Of a stretch of DNA of 64,000 nt, positions 1 to 11,285 are shown piece after piece; position 1 is the stretch's first letter, and each line of letters begins with the position of its first letter. The DNA is taken from NCBI RefSeq assembly GCF_900156495.1, contig NZ_FTNT01000002.1, forward strand, positions 216,359 to 280,358, read 5' to 3'. The translations under genes and the position numbers were made by a program. The notes under the pieces are model-generated. The model saw only the letters and a program-made list of their open reading frames with translations, had not been told where the DNA came from and made no database searches. The DNA is from Williamsia sterculiae. GTDB taxonomy: Bacteria; Actinomycetota; Actinomycetes; Mycobacteriales; Mycobacteriaceae.

Positions 1-2
1 TG

Positions 3-266
3 GTCGGTTCGAAGCTGCCGACCGTACGAGCCCTGGCCGCCACCATGGGGCTCGCGGTCAACACGGTGGCCCGCGTCTACCGGGAGTTGGAGGCCGATCA
101 CTTCGTCGAGACGCGCGGCAGGCAAGGAACTTTCATCATCGCAGACAGTGGTTCCGCGACCGGCGCGGCGCAACGGCTCGCCGTCGAGTACATTGCCGCG
201 ACCAGGTCGCTCGGTATCGCCGACGAGGCGGCGGTGGCGTTCGTCGAGAAGTCCGTCGGGTTGTAG
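3..266 (+). CDS. GntR-family transcriptional regulator, 5'-truncated by window edge
   Basis: The frame is open from the window edge and the true start lies upstream. The visible part begins in a winged-helix domain: PTVRALAATMGLAVNTVARV is the recognition-helix region and ETRGRQGTF is the wing typical of GntR proteins. Only about 45 residues follow the DNA-binding domain, which fits the small YtrA-type subfamily rather than FadR or HutC types with a large ligand domain. YtrA-like regulators often control adjacent transporter genes. The BCCT transporter starts about 30 bases downstream on the same strand, so a regulatory link is possible but is inference only. Confidence 0.8.
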   Translation, partial: VGSKLPTVRALAATMGLAVNTVARVYRELEADHFVETRGRQGTFIIADSGSATGAAQRLAVEYIAATRSLGIADEAAVAFVEKSVGL

Positions 267-296
267 CCCGCCGCCACTACTGCTTTGCTGTACGGC

Positions 297-2033
297 ATGG
301 CAGTCAGCACGCATGGGACAGCGGACCAGGATGCGAAGGGTCGTGAGGAGGGCGAACAATCCTCGGCGTCAGGTGTATTGCGTGCCGGACTCGACAAGGT
401 GGTCTTCGGGGTCACTGCCGCCATCGTCATCGCTTTCGTGGTCTGGGGCATCCTCGACAAGGAGTCGCTGAACAGTTCCACCCAGAGCGCGCTGGATTGG
501 ATCACCGACAAACTGGGCTGGTTGTTCATCCTGTCGGCGACCGCATTCGTGTTGTTCGCCGTCTACCTGGCGGTCAGCAGGTACGGGAAGATCCCTCTCG
601 GTCGTGACGGTGAGAAACCCGAGTACCGGACGGTCAGCTGGATCGCGATGATGTTCAGCGCCGGTATGGGCATCGGTCTCATGTTCTACGGTGTCAACGA
701 GCCCCTGACCCACTTCGTCACGGCCCCACCGAACACCGACTCGCGCGATGTCTCGATCGCGATGGCGACAACCATGTTCCACTGGGGATTTCACCCGTGG
801 GCCATGTACGCGGTGGTCGGTCTGGCCATCGCCTACAGCACCTATCGCTGCGGTCGGGGGCAGTTGCTCAGCGCAGTCTTCGCGCCACTGCTCGGTGACC
901 GCGCGAACGGCGTGGGCGGGAAGATCATCGACATCCTGGCCATCTTCGCCACCCTGTTCGGCACCGTCGCGTCACTGGGACTCGGTGCCGCGCAGATCGG
1001 CTCGGGTTTCGAGGAACTGAACTGGGTGGGCGAGAGCGGCAAGCTGCTGCTGGTCGCCGTCATCGCGGTGCTGACCGCGGCCTTCGTCGCGTCGGCGGTT
1101 TCGGGGGTCGCCAAGGGTATCCAGTGGCTGTCCAACATCAACATGGTCCTCGCCGTCATCCTGGCGGTCTTCGTCTTCGCGGTCGGTCCCACCGTGTTCA
1201 TCATGAACATCATCCCGACCTCCATCGGGTCCTATCTCAACGACATCACCCAGTTCTCGGCACGCTCCGGGGCGACAACCGACGAAGCCGGCAAGGAATG
1301 GCTGGCCGGATGGACGATCTTCTACTGGGCGTGGTGGGTGTCCTGGACCCCGTTCGTCGGGATGTTCCTCGCCAAGATCAGCCGGGGTCGCACCATCCGC
1401 GAGTTCATCATCGGTGTGATGGTCGTCCCGACCACCGTCTCGCTCGTGTGGTTCGCGGTGTTCGGCGGTACCGCCATCCACCAGCAGTTGACCGGCACCG
1501 ATCTCGCCGCCAGCGGTGACTCGGAAGCCCAGCTGTTCGACATGCTCGGAAATCTGCCGTGGACCGGCATCGCCTCACTGCTGGTGATGATCCTGGTCGC
1601 GATCTTCTTCGTCTCCGGTGCCGACTCGGCGTCGCTGGTGATGGCGACGTTGAGTGAGCGGGGAGCCGAGGAACCAACCCGACGGGTCACGGTGTTCTGG
1701 GGTGTGCTGACCGGGGCGGTTGCCGCCCTGCTTCTCTGGGTGTCCGGCGACGACGCACTCAACGGCATCAAGACCATGGCGATCATCGCCGCTCTGCCGT
1801 TCGTGGTGGTCATGGTGGCCATGTGCGTGTCGCTGTATCTCGATCTCCGGCGGGACCCGCTGGTGCGCGCGCAACAGCACCTCGCCGACCAGACCGAGGA
1901 CAGGGTTCGGGCGCACGCGAACACCCTTGCCGCGTCGGGCGGTGACTCCGACGTGGTGCCATCGGACGAGCTGCCGATCGATTCGTCGCTGGTAAACGCG
2001 GGGTCGGCGAAGCCGGCTGCATCCGACACGTGA
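297..2033 (+). CDS. BCCT family betaine/choline/carnitine transporter
   Basis: About 578 residues with roughly twelve hydrophobic segments. The BCCT signature is clear: FYWAWWVSWTPFVGMFLAKI at about residues 341-360 carries the tryptophan-rich substrate box, and GMGIGLMFYGVNEP lies near residue 125. The family imports quaternary amines such as glycine betaine, choline or carnitine, usually driven by sodium or protons. The charged C-terminal tail after the last membrane segment (about 60 residues) is where BCCT carriers commonly sense osmotic stress. The exact substrate cannot be read from sequence. I chose the ATG at 297 rather than the TTG at 285. It is convergent with the mannosyltransferase gene, with only about 27 bases between the stops. 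Confidence 0.93.
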   Translation: MAVSTHGTADQDAKGREEGEQSSASGVLRAGLDKVVFGVTAAIVIAFVVWGILDKESLNSSTQSALDWITDKLGWLFILSATAFVLFAVYLAVSRYGKIPLGRDGEKPEYRTVSWIAMMFSAGMGIGLMFYGVNEPLTHFVTAPPNTDSRDVSIAMATTMFHWGFHPWAMYAVVGLAIAYSTYRCGRGQLLSAVFAPLLGDRANGVGGKIIDILAIFATLFGTVASLGLGAAQIGSGFEELNWVGESGKLLLVAVIAVLTAAFVASAVSGVAKGIQWLSNINMVLAVILAVFVFAVGPTVFIMNIIPTSIGSYLNDITQFSARSGATTDEAGKEWLAGWTIFYWAWWVSWTPFVGMFLAKISRGRTIREFIIGVMVVPTTVSLVWFAVFGGTAIHQQLTGTDLAASGDSEAQLFDMLGNLPWTGIASLLVMILVAIFFVSGADSASLVMATLSERGAEEPTRRVTVFWGVLTGAVAALLLWVSGDDALNGIKTMAIIAALPFVVVMVAMCVSLYLDLRRDPLVRAQQHLADQTEDRVRAHANTLAASGGDSDVVPSDELPIDSSLVNAGSAKPAASDT

Positions 2034-2060
2034 CGGGGACCGACAGCTGACGGGTGTACG

Positions 2061-3689
2061 TCACCGCCAGCTGGGCAGCCAGATCTCCATGTTCCAGTGG
2101 GTCGCGGAGATCGGCTGCGCGGTCAGGATGGGCCACAACCAGACGAAATTGGCGATGACGAGACCGACGTAGATGGCCGCCAACACGATGCCCAGGCGTC
2201 GTCCTTCCGGCCCACGCGGCGCCCGGAGGGAGGCATGTCGTCTCCGACCCATCCCCAGGACGTCGCCGACGCACAACGCAAGACCCATGATGAGGAACGG
2301 CGCCATGGCGGTGGCGTAGAAGAAGTACATCTGCCGATCGAGGTTGGTGAACCAGGGCAGGAACGAAGCACCGTAGGCGACCACCACCACCGCGTACCGC
2401 CAGTCGCGGCGCACCAACCAACTCCACAGTCCCCAGAGCAGCATCGGCACGGCCAGCCACCACATGGCCGGCGAACCGATCAACATCTGCACCCGGACGC
2501 ACTGCTGACCGTCGCACTTGTCCGTCCCGTTGGACACCGCGTACAGCATCGGTCGCAGGCTCATCGGCCAGGTCCACGGTTTGGACTCCCATGGGTGATG
2601 GTTGCCCGCGGAGTTGGTGAGTGTCTCGTGGAACTTGAGCACTCCCGCCTCGTAGTACCAGAGCGAGCGCCACGCGTCGGGCAGCCACGACCAGGTCCCA
2701 CCGGTGCCGATCTTGTCGCCCACCTCGAAGCGATATACCGAGGTCTCACTGCTGAACCAGGGGGCGAACGTGGCCAGGTAGATCAGGACCGGCAGCACCG
2801 CCAGACTGAAGCCGGCGGGCACGACGTCGCGCACCAGAGTCCCGACCCAGGGGCGGCGGACCCGGTAGGTCGTGCGGTTGGCGACGTCGAGGCCCAGCGA
2901 CAACACCAGGAAGAACAGCACGAAATAGATCCCGGACCACTTGGTGCCACACGCGAGCCCCAGCATCACCGCCGCGGCGAAGCGCCACCACCGAAATCCC
3001 AGTCGGGGGCCGAACGGCGAGTCATCGATGCGACCGTCGACGAACGCGCGGTGCATGCGCTCGCGCATCTGGTCGCGGTCGGCGATGAGCGCCGCCAACG
3101 CACCGACCACCCAGAACGCCTGGAAGATGTCCAACATGCCCATCCGGGACTGGACGAACAACACCCCGTCGCAGATGGCGAACAGGCCGGCAACGGTGCC
3201 GAGCAGGGTGGAGCGGGTGAGCCGCCGGGTCATCCGGTAGATGATGACCACCATCAGCGTCCCGACCACCGCGGAGGCGAACCGCCATCCCAGCGGTGTG
3301 TACCCGAACAGCCATTCGCCGCCCGCGATCATCCACTTGCCGACGGGCGGGTGCACCACCAGACCGTAGGCAGGGTTGTCCTCGATCCAGTTCCCGCCGG
3401 TCAGCACCTGCCATGCCTGCGGCACGTAGTGCTTCTCGTCGAAGATGGGGGTGCCGCTGTCGGTGGGGCTGTTCAGGTCCCAGAATCGGGTGATCGCGGC
3501 AAGTGCGAGGAGCACCACGCCGACCAGAAAGCCGCGTCGGCGGTCGGGCGCGCCGAACACCGGAGCCGGTGCGATCGGCGCCGGACTCGGTCCCAGGTCT
3601 TCGGTGAGCCCCAGATCGACCGGGGAGTCGGGCTCCGCGGATCGGTGCCGATGAGACCCGTGACGGGAGAGCGGTGGGGCAGATGTCAC
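2061..3689 (-). CDS. pmt: Dolichyl-phosphate-mannose--protein mannosyltransferase (GT39)
   Basis: About 542 residues, polytopic. It transfers mannose from polyprenyl-phosphate mannose to Ser/Thr of secreted proteins at the membrane, as Rv1002c does in M. tuberculosis. The first extracytoplasmic loop has the catalytic acidic pair in IFDEKHYVP (about residues 82-90). Other family signatures are HPPVGKWMI and the extreme C-terminal WLPSW. The frame is open further upstream, but the GTG at 3689 is chosen because the divergent rsmI gene starts at 3712. A TACGAT -10-like box also ends seven bases before this GTG. It therefore looks like a leaderless transcript. Gene order with rsmI matches mycobacteria. 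Confidence 0.93.
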   Translation of the reverse strand: MTSAPPLSRHGSHRHRSAEPDSPVDLGLTEDLGPSPAPIAPAPVFGAPDRRRGFLVGVVLLALAAITRFWDLNSPTDSGTPIFDEKHYVPQAWQVLTGGNWIEDNPAYGLVVHPPVGKWMIAGGEWLFGYTPLGWRFASAVVGTLMVVIIYRMTRRLTRSTLLGTVAGLFAICDGVLFVQSRMGMLDIFQAFWVVGALAALIADRDQMRERMHRAFVDGRIDDSPFGPRLGFRWWRFAAAVMLGLACGTKWSGIYFVLFFLVLSLGLDVANRTTYRVRRPWVGTLVRDVVPAGFSLAVLPVLIYLATFAPWFSSETSVYRFEVGDKIGTGGTWSWLPDAWRSLWYYEAGVLKFHETLTNSAGNHHPWESKPWTWPMSLRPMLYAVSNGTDKCDGQQCVRVQMLIGSPAMWWLAVPMLLWGLWSWLVRRDWRYAVVVVAYGASFLPWFTNLDRQMYFFYATAMAPFLIMGLALCVGDVLGMGRRRHASLRAPRGPEGRRLGIVLAAIYVGLVIANFVWLWPILTAQPISATHWNMEIWLPSWR

Positions 3690-3696
3690 GACCGCA

Positions 3697-3706
3697 ATCG
3701 TAGGCT
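3697..3706. promoter_or_regulatory. Overlapping divergent -10 boxes for the mannosyltransferase and rsmI
   Basis: The ten bases ATCGTAGGCT hold TAGGCT on the plus strand (3701-3706) and TACGAT on the minus strand (3702-3697), sharing the central TA. Each lies 5-8 bases from the start codon of its own gene (GTG 3712/ATG 3715 and GTG 3689). This predicts two leaderless, divergent and mutually exclusive promoters. Sequence-based only; no convincing -35 box was identified. Confidence 0.5.
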
Positions 3707-3711
3707 GTGCG

Positions 3712-4596
3712 GTGATGAACGAGTTCGGACGATCGCGTGGGACCGACGACCCCGACGGTTCGTCGACCGGGAAACTGCTGGTGGCGGCCACCCCGATGGG
3801 TCGGTTCGATGATGCCTCGCCGCGGCTTCGGGAGGCGCTGGCGTGCGCGGATGTGGTCGCCGCCGAGGACACCCGACGCGCCCTGAACCTGGCGGGTGGG
3901 CTGGGGGTGACCGTCAGCGGACGGATCGTCAGTTACTACGACCAGGTGGAGGCCGGACGTACGCCGACCCTGGTCGCGGACATCCGCGGGGGTGCGACCG
4001 TGCTGTTGATCAGCGACGCCGGTATGCCCTCGGTCAGCGACCCCGGCTACCGGTTGGTCGCGGCCACTGTGGAGGCCGGACTCGCGATCACCTGCCTCCC
4101 GGGTCCGTCGGCGGTGACCACCGCGGTCGCGCTGTCCGGGTTGCCGGTGGAGCGGTTCTGTTTCGACGGGTTCGCACCCCGCAAACCCGGTCGTCGGCGG
4201 CGATGGCTGCTGACGCTGGTCGCCGAGGAACGGGCGGTGGTCTTCTTCGAGTCCCCGCATCGGATCGCCGACACCCTCACCGAGGCGGTCGAGGTGCTGG
4301 GGCCGGATCGTCGTGGGGCGGTGTGTCGGGAACTGACCAAGGTGTACGAGGAGGTGCGTCGCGGCACCCTCGCCGAACTGGCGGAGTGGTCGGCGAACGG
4401 ACTCCGCGGTGAGGTGACCGTGGTGTTCGCCGGTGCGGATGCGGCTGAGGCCGATCCCGAGGACCTGGTGGACGAGGTGCAGCAACTCGTCGACTCCGGC
4501 GAGCGGTTGAAGGACGCGTGTGCTGCGGTCGCCCAGCGGCACGGCGCGTCCAAGCGGGAGCTGTATCAGGCGGTGTTGGCGGCTCGCGACGACTGA
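3712..4596 (+). CDS. rsmI: 16S rRNA (cytidine(1402)-2'-O)-methyltransferase
   Basis: 294 residues, normal for RsmI. It uses S-adenosylmethionine to 2'-O-methylate C1402 in the decoding centre of 16S rRNA. The tetrapyrrole-methylase-fold landmarks are in order: ATPMGRFDD near residue 26, AAEDTRRAL near 50, the SDAGMPSVSDPG loop near 100, and LPGPSAVTTA near 125. The start is GTG 3712 or ATG 3715; both follow the -10 box TAGGCT closely, so a leaderless message is likely. It is divergent from the mannosyltransferase gene. The last 31 bases overlap the end of the convergent pabB gene. Confidence 0.96.
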   Translation: MMNEFGRSRGTDDPDGSSTGKLLVAATPMGRFDDASPRLREALACADVVAAEDTRRALNLAGGLGVTVSGRIVSYYDQVEAGRTPTLVADIRGGATVLLISDAGMPSVSDPGYRLVAATVEAGLAITCLPGPSAVTTAVALSGLPVERFCFDGFAPRKPGRRRRWLLTLVAEERAVVFFESPHRIADTLTEAVEVLGPDRRGAVCRELTKVYEEVRRGTLAELAEWSANGLRGEVTVVFAGADAAEADPEDLVDEVQQLVDSGERLKDACAAVAQRHGASKRELYQAVLAARDD

Positions 4597-5801
4597 CCGT
4601 CGTACCCGCCTGCGATCAGCCCGACGGTGCTGGCTGCCTTGTCCAGACATTCCTGCCATTCGCGGGCGGGATCGGAATCGACGGTGATGCCGCCGCCCAC
4701 CCCGAGGGTGCTGCGACCGTCGGCGGTGGTCTGCACGGTGCGGATGGCGACGCTGAGGTCCAGATCGCCCTCTGGGCCCCGCACCCCGATCGCGCCGCAG
4801 TAGACGCCGCGCGGATGCGTCTCCCACCCGCGCAGCAGGTCGCGGGCCCGCAGCTTGGGAGTGCCGGTCACCGAAGCCGGTGGAAAGGTGGCCTCGATGA
4901 GGGCCGTGGTGTCGACGTCGGGACGAAGTGTCGCGGTCACCGTGGACACCAGATGCCAGACGCCGGGTGCCGGTCGCACGGTCAACAGCTCCGGTACCCG
5001 CACGCTGCCCGGCACCGCGACCCGTCCGAGGTCGTTACGCACCAGATCGACGATCATGATGTTCTCGGCGACGTCCTTGGTCGACGCGGTCAGCTCCGCC
5101 GGGTCGGCACCGGCGGGGATGGTGCCCTTGATCGGGCTGGACGAGACCCGCGTGCCCCGGCGGTGCAGGAACGTCTCGGGTGAGAACGATGTCACCGCAC
5201 CCCAGTCACCGGCCAGATAAGCGGCTTTGCGCGGCCGGTGTGCGATCACCCCGTCGGCGAAGAAGTCCACCACCGACCCGGTGATCTCTCCGTCGAACCG
5301 CGTGCACACGCACGCCTGGTACACCTCGCCCTCGGTGATGGCGTCCAGGCAGGCGCGCACACCGCGACCGTGGGGATCGGGATCGGGTGCTCGCCACCGT
5401 GCCGACCACGACGACCGACGCACCGGCTCACCGCCCATCACCGCGGCTCGCACCCAGTCCGGACAATCCCGCCCATCGGTGTCCCGGTACCACCACCGTC
5501 CGTCATCGAGTATCAGTACCCCGGTGGTGTGCCCGCCGACCCGGCCGGGCAGCGCGGCCTCGCTGTCCCGGTCGGGATATCCGAGGTAACCGAACCAGAA
5601 ACCACTGTCCGCCTCATCGATCTCGACGTCGGGCGTGAGCCGGACCGACGGGGCGATCACCGCGTCCGCGTCCAGCCACCGGCCGATCAGTCCGGCGGGC
5701 GGTGGCAGTCGCAGTCTCCGACAGGCGGTCGCCAGGCGCCGCGTCACCTCCGGCGCCGAAGCACCGGTTCCGAGCGCGGTGACCCTCTCGATGACCGTCA
5801 G
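4566..5801 (-). CDS. pabB: Aminodeoxychorismate synthase component I
   Basis: About 411 residues of chorismate-binding enzyme. It makes 4-amino-4-deoxychorismate for p-aminobenzoate and folate synthesis. Key motifs are [10 protein letters not shown] (chorismate-site lysine loop), [12 protein letters not shown] as [12 protein letters not shown], and [16 protein letters not shown]. No ATG, GTG or TTG lies near the expected N-terminus. A CTG at 5801 is preceded six bases away by AAGGA and overlaps the metG stop as CTGA, and it gives [10 protein letters not shown], which resembles the N-terminus of the mycobacterial homologue. I therefore take CTG as the start. The nearest canonical alternative, GTG 5747, would remove about 18 conserved-looking residues. 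It is probably translationally coupled to metG. Confidence 0.88.
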   Translation of the reverse strand: MTVIERVTALGTGASAPEVTRRLATACRRLRLPPPAGLIGRWLDADAVIAPSVRLTPDVEIDEADSGFWFGYLGYPDRDSEAALPGRVGGHTTGVLILDDGRWWYRDTDGRDCPDWVRAAVMGGEPVRRSSWSARWRAPDPDPHGRGVRACLDAITEGEVYQACVCTRFDGEITGSVVDFFADGVIAHRPRKAAYLAGDWGAVTSFSPETFLHRRGTRVSSSPIKGTIPAGADPAELTASTKDVAENIMIVDLVRNDLGRVAVPGSVRVPELLTVRPAPGVWHLVSTVTATLRPDVDTTALIEATFPPASVTGTPKLRARDLLRGWETHPRGVYCGAIGVRGPEGDLDLSVAIRTVQTTADGRSTLGVGGGITVDSDPAREWQECLDKAASTVGLIAGGYDGQSSRAANTA

Positions 5802-7348
5802 GTCGGGTCCTTGGCCTCGTGGCGCGGGAACACGGGAACGGGCGTGGGCAACTGGTTGCCCGCGTCGAGCCGGTCGCCGAGATGGGCGAAGTCGCGGGCG
5901 TGTGCGGGGATCGCCAGCAGATCCAGGATCTTCGCGCACGCGGAGGGCATCACCGGCTGCGTGAGGATGGCCACGATCCGCAATACCTCGGCGCAGACGT
6001 ACAACACCGTTCCGGTGCGGTCGAGGTCGGTCTTGGCCAGCTTCCACGGTTGTTCGGCGGAGATGTAGCGGTTGGTCTCGCCGAGCACCTCCCACAGCGC
6101 TTCCAGGCCGAGATGGATTGCCTCCTGGTCGAAGTGGTAACGCACCCGACCGTGCAACTCGTCGGCGGTGGCCAACAGCGCGGCGTCGGTGTCGGAGATG
6201 TCGTCGGGGACGGGGACCACATGGTCGAAGTACTTGCCGATCATCGACAGGGTGCGCTGGGCGAGGTTGCCGAAGTCGTTGGCCAGATCGGCGTTGATCC
6301 GCGCGACGATCGCGTCGGGGCTGTACGAACCGTCCTGGCCGTAGGACACCTCACGCAGGAAGAAGTAGCGCACCGGGTCGAGACCGAAGGCCTCGATCAA
6401 TGCGTACGGGTCCACCACGTTGCCCACCGACTTGCTCATCTTCTCGCCGCGGTTGAACAGGAAACCATGTGCGAAAACACGTTTGGGCACCGCGATGCCG
6501 GCGCTCATCAGAAAGGCCGGCCAGTACACGCAGTGGAAGCGGATGATGTCCTTGCCGATGATCTGCAGATCGGCGGGCCAGTACCTCTCGAACATCTCGG
6601 TGTCGTCCGGGAATCCGACACCGGTGAGGTAGTTGGTCAGGGCGTCGACCCACACGTACATGACGTGACCGTCGTGTCCGGGTACGGGGATGCCCCAGTC
6701 GAAGGTGGTGCGCGACACCGACAGATCGTTCAACCCGCCTTTGACGAAGCTGACCACCTCGTTGCGGCGGACGTCGGGGCCGATGATGTCCGGAGTGGTC
6801 TCGTAGAGTTCGAGCAACGGGTCCTGGTACTTCGACAACCGGAAGAACAGGGCGTCCTCCTCGGTCCACACCACCGGATGCCCGGTGTCAGTGGCGACGC
6901 GTCCACCGTCGTCGCCGGTGCTCGTGTCCGATTCCGCGTAGAACATCTCGTCGCGGACGTCGTACCAACCGGCATACTTGTCCAGGTAGATGTCACCATT
7001 GGCTTCCATCCGTCGCCAGATCTCCTGCGACGCAGCGTGATGGTCGGTGTCGGTGGTGCGGATGAAGCGGTCGAAACTCGACCCGAGGGTCTCCTGCAGC
7101 GCGCGGAACGTGGCGGCGTTGCGGTCGGCGAGTGCGCGGGTGTCGATGCCCTCGGCGGCCGCGGTCTGCTGCATCTTCTGCCCGTGCTCGTCGGTACCGG
7201 TGAGGAAGAAGACGTCGTATCCGTCGAGACGTTTGAACCGCGCCAACGCGTCCGCGGAGATGTACTCGTAGGCGTGCCCGATATGTGGCACGCCGTTGGG
7301 ATACGCGATCGCGGTGGTGATGTAGAACGGTGTCTTCTCTGCAGCCAT
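5798..7348 (-). CDS. metG: Methionyl-tRNA synthetase
   Basis: 516 residues, class I aminoacyl-tRNA synthetase charging tRNA-Met in the cytosol. The HIGH motif appears as PHIGHAYEY (about residues 20-28) and the KMSKS loop as [15 protein letters not shown] (about 300-314). The connective region near residues 125-170 lacks the CxxC zinc knuckles of larger bacterial MetRS forms, and there is no C-terminal tRNA-binding appendage. This is the short type found in mycobacteria. ATG 7348 is preceded by a TATAAG box with room for only a very short leader. The stop overlaps the start of pabB. Confidence 0.97.
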   Translation of the reverse strand: MAAEKTPFYITTAIAYPNGVPHIGHAYEYISADALARFKRLDGYDVFFLTGTDEHGQKMQQTAAAEGIDTRALADRNAATFRALQETLGSSFDRFIRTTDTDHHAASQEIWRRMEANGDIYLDKYAGWYDVRDEMFYAESDTSTGDDGGRVATDTGHPVVWTEEDALFFRLSKYQDPLLELYETTPDIIGPDVRRNEVVSFVKGGLNDLSVSRTTFDWGIPVPGHDGHVMYVWVDALTNYLTGVGFPDDTEMFERYWPADLQIIGKDIIRFHCVYWPAFLMSAGIAVPKRVFAHGFLFNRGEKMSKSVGNVVDPYALIEAFGLDPVRYFFLREVSYGQDGSYSPDAIVARINADLANDFGNLAQRTLSMIGKYFDHVVPVPDDISDTDAALLATADELHGRVRYHFDQEAIHLGLEALWEVLGETNRYISAEQPWKLAKTDLDRTGTVLYVCAEVLRIVAILTQPVMPSACAKILDLLAIPAHARDFAHLGDRLDAGNQLPTPVPVFPRHEAKDPT

Positions 7349-7421
7349 GATGCGCCCAGCTTATAGGGGGTGGACGGTCGATCCCGAGCGGCCGATCGAC
7401 AAATCCTCACGCCGCGCCTAC

Positions 7422-7427
7422 TACGCT
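7422..7427 (+). promoter_or_regulatory. -10 box of phzF-like gene, leaderless
   Basis: TACGCT ends seven bases before the GTG at 7435, the spacing expected when transcription begins at the start codon. No purine-rich ribosome binding site precedes the GTG. Confidence 0.5.
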
Positions 7428-7434
7428 CGGCCGG

Positions 7435-8271
7435 GTGACCTCCCGACCCTTCGCCCAGGTGGATGTGTTCGTCTCTGGCCCGCTGACCGGCAACCCGGTG
7501 GCGGTGGTGCTCGACGCCGCCGGCCTCTCGGACGAACAGATGGCATCTCTCGCGCGCTGGACCAATCTATCGGAGACGACGTTCGTCCTGCCGCCCGACG
7601 ATCCGCAGGCCGACTACCGACTGCGGATCTTCACCCCGGGCGGCGAACTGCCGTTCGCGGGACACCCCACCCTGGGCTCGGCGCATGCCTGGTTGGCCGC
7701 GGGCGGTCGCCCACACGCTCGTGACCTGGTGCAGGAGTGCGGTATCGGGCTGGTCACCATCCGCCGCGACGGGGACCGGCTGGCCTTCGCGGCGCCTCCG
7801 TTGCGGCGATCGGGTCCGGTGGACCCCGATGTCCTCCGGAAGGTCGGCGCGGCGCTCGGTCTGCAGCCCGGAGACGTCGTCGCCGCCAGTTGGTGTGACA
7901 ACGGGCCGGGATGGATGGGTCTGATGTTGTCGTCGGCGCAGCGGGTGCTGGAGGTGCGTCCCGACATGGCTGCGCTGGGGCATCACGAGGTGGGACTCAT
8001 CGGGGCGTACCGCGGAGAGGACCGTCCGGCCGACTACGAGGTGCGGGCCTTCGCGCCGGGCGACGGGGTCCCCGAGGACCCGGTGACCGGCAGCCTCAAC
8101 GCCGGATTCGCGGTGTGGTTGCGCGGTGCAGGCGAGTTGCCCGCGTCCTACGTCGTCGCGCAGGGCACCGCGATCGGGCGGGCCGGACGGGTCTTCGTCG
8201 ACGACGACGGCGAGACCATCTGGGTCGGCGGGCTCAGCCGGACGGTCATCGCCGGGACGATCGACCTGTGA
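7435..8271 (+). CDS. PhzF family isomerase/epimerase-like protein
   Basis: 278 residues with the diaminopimelate-epimerase-like two-lobed fold of the PhzF family. N-terminal landmarks are QVDVFVSGPLTGNPVAVVLD, then NLSETTFVLP with the acid residue that acts as general acid/base in PhzF, and FTPGGELPFAGHPTLGSAHA. The second lobe has FAPGDGVPEDPVTGSLN, the family's phosphate/glycine loop. PhzF itself isomerises a phenazine precursor, but most members have unknown substrates and no phenazine genes are nearby. It overlaps the TatD gene by four bases (GTGA), so the two are probably co-expressed. Confidence 0.9.
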   Translation: MTSRPFAQVDVFVSGPLTGNPVAVVLDAAGLSDEQMASLARWTNLSETTFVLPPDDPQADYRLRIFTPGGELPFAGHPTLGSAHAWLAAGGRPHARDLVQECGIGLVTIRRDGDRLAFAAPPLRRSGPVDPDVLRKVGAALGLQPGDVVAASWCDNGPGWMGLMLSSAQRVLEVRPDMAALGHHEVGLIGAYRGEDRPADYEVRAFAPGDGVPEDPVTGSLNAGFAVWLRGAGELPASYVVAQGTAIGRAGRVFVDDDGETIWVGGLSRTVIAGTIDL

Positions 8272-9110
8272 GCCGCAGGAGTCGACCCGCGCCACCCGAT
8301 CCCGAACCGCTCTCCCCGCTGATCGACGCACACACCCACCTCGCCGCCTGCGGCGGACGCGACCCCGAATCGGTCCGCGCCATCCTGGACCACGCGCAAC
8401 GGGTGGGGGTCGAGGCGGTGGTGACGGTCGCCGACGACATGGTCGACGCCCGATGGGCGGTCAGCGCCGCGGACTGGGACGACCGCGCCTATGCGGCGGT
8501 GGCGCTGCATCCCACCCACGCCGCGGAACTCGATGACGCCGCCAAGTCCGAACTCGAGCAGATGCTGACACACCCGCGGGTGGTGGCGGTGGGGGAGACC
8601 GGCCTGGACTGGTACTGGCTCGATCGCTCGGCGGACTGCGCGACGCGTGAACAGCAGATCGAGGCCTTCCGGTGGCACATCGACCTGAGCAAGCGGATCG
8701 GCAAGCCGCTGATGATCCACAACCGCGACGCCGACCGCGACCTGCTCGACGTCCTGGCAGACGAAGGGGCTCCGGAGACGGTCATCATGCACTGCTTCTC
8801 CGGGGATGCCGGGATCGCCCGTGAATGTGTCGACCGCGGCTATCACCTGAGCTTCTCCGGCACCGTCACCTTCGCCAACGCGACAGCGCTACAGGCGGCC
8901 GCACTGGTGGTCCCCGACGAGCAGATCCTGGTGGAGACCGACGCCCCGTTCCTCACCGCGCACCCCTTTCGGGGACACCCGAATCAATCGTATTGCCTGC
9001 CGTACACGGCACGGCGACTCGCCGAGCTACGCAGCACCGATGCCGAGTCCTTCGGCCGGATCGTCACCTCGAACGCACGACACGTCTACCGCCTCGCTTT
9101 GCCAAACTAA
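8268..9110 (+). CDS. tatD: TatD family metal-dependent hydrolase/DNase
   Basis: About 280 residues, TIM-barrel metallo-dependent hydrolase. Metal ligands are visible in order: DAHTHL near the N-terminus, GETGLDWYW, MIHNRDADRDLLDVL, IMHCFSGDA, and ETDAPFLTAHPF. Family members act as 3'-5' exonucleases in DNA or RNA quality control. The start is GTG 8268, overlapping the upstream stop as GTGA; the frame stays open far upstream, but that part is antisense-like sequence inside the phzF gene. It sits immediately before rpfB and ksgA, as in mycobacteria. Confidence 0.95.
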   Translation: MSRRSRPAPPDPEPLSPLIDAHTHLAACGGRDPESVRAILDHAQRVGVEAVVTVADDMVDARWAVSAADWDDRAYAAVALHPTHAAELDDAAKSELEQMLTHPRVVAVGETGLDWYWLDRSADCATREQQIEAFRWHIDLSKRIGKPLMIHNRDADRDLLDVLADEGAPETVIMHCFSGDAGIARECVDRGYHLSFSGTVTFANATALQAAALVVPDEQILVETDAPFLTAHPFRGHPNQSYCLPYTARRLAELRSTDAESFGRIVTSNARHVYRLALPN

Positions 9111-9127
9111 GGCCGTCTCGTTATCGT
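9099..9127 (+). promoter_or_regulatory. Candidate rpfB promoter
   Basis: TTGCCA at 9099-9104 and TATCGT at 9122-9127 are 17 bases apart, a good match to a housekeeping-sigma promoter. It overlaps the end of the TatD gene. Transcription would start near 9134, leaving an untranslated leader of about 135 bases before the rpfB start at 9270. The leader contains a GCTTCG-CTGA-CGAAGC hairpin (9189-9204). Confidence 0.45.
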
Positions 9128-9209
9128 GCTGTGACATCAAAAGTGGCCGGGCAGGCCCCGACCGGGGGCTCTCGACGCCTGCCGAACGGCTTCGCTGACG
9201 AAGCGGTGA

Positions 9210-11263
<2,054 letters not shown>

Positions 11264-11285
11264 GTCCCGATTACCCTTGAGCCCC

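Noticed and set aside
2097-3812. A 571-codon plus-strand frame and a 601-codon minus-strand frame (3022-4827) near the mannosyltransferase
   Set aside because: Both are shadows of the mannosyltransferase and rsmI genes, rich in Arg, His and Pro with no conserved motif.
5819-7366. A 515-codon plus-strand frame over metG
   Set aside because: It mirrors metG codons on the opposite strand; metG itself has HIGH and KMSKS motifs.
7435-8271. Phenazine biosynthesis
   Set aside because: Only a PhzF-fold protein is present and no other phenazine gene is nearby; most PhzF-like proteins have other substrates.
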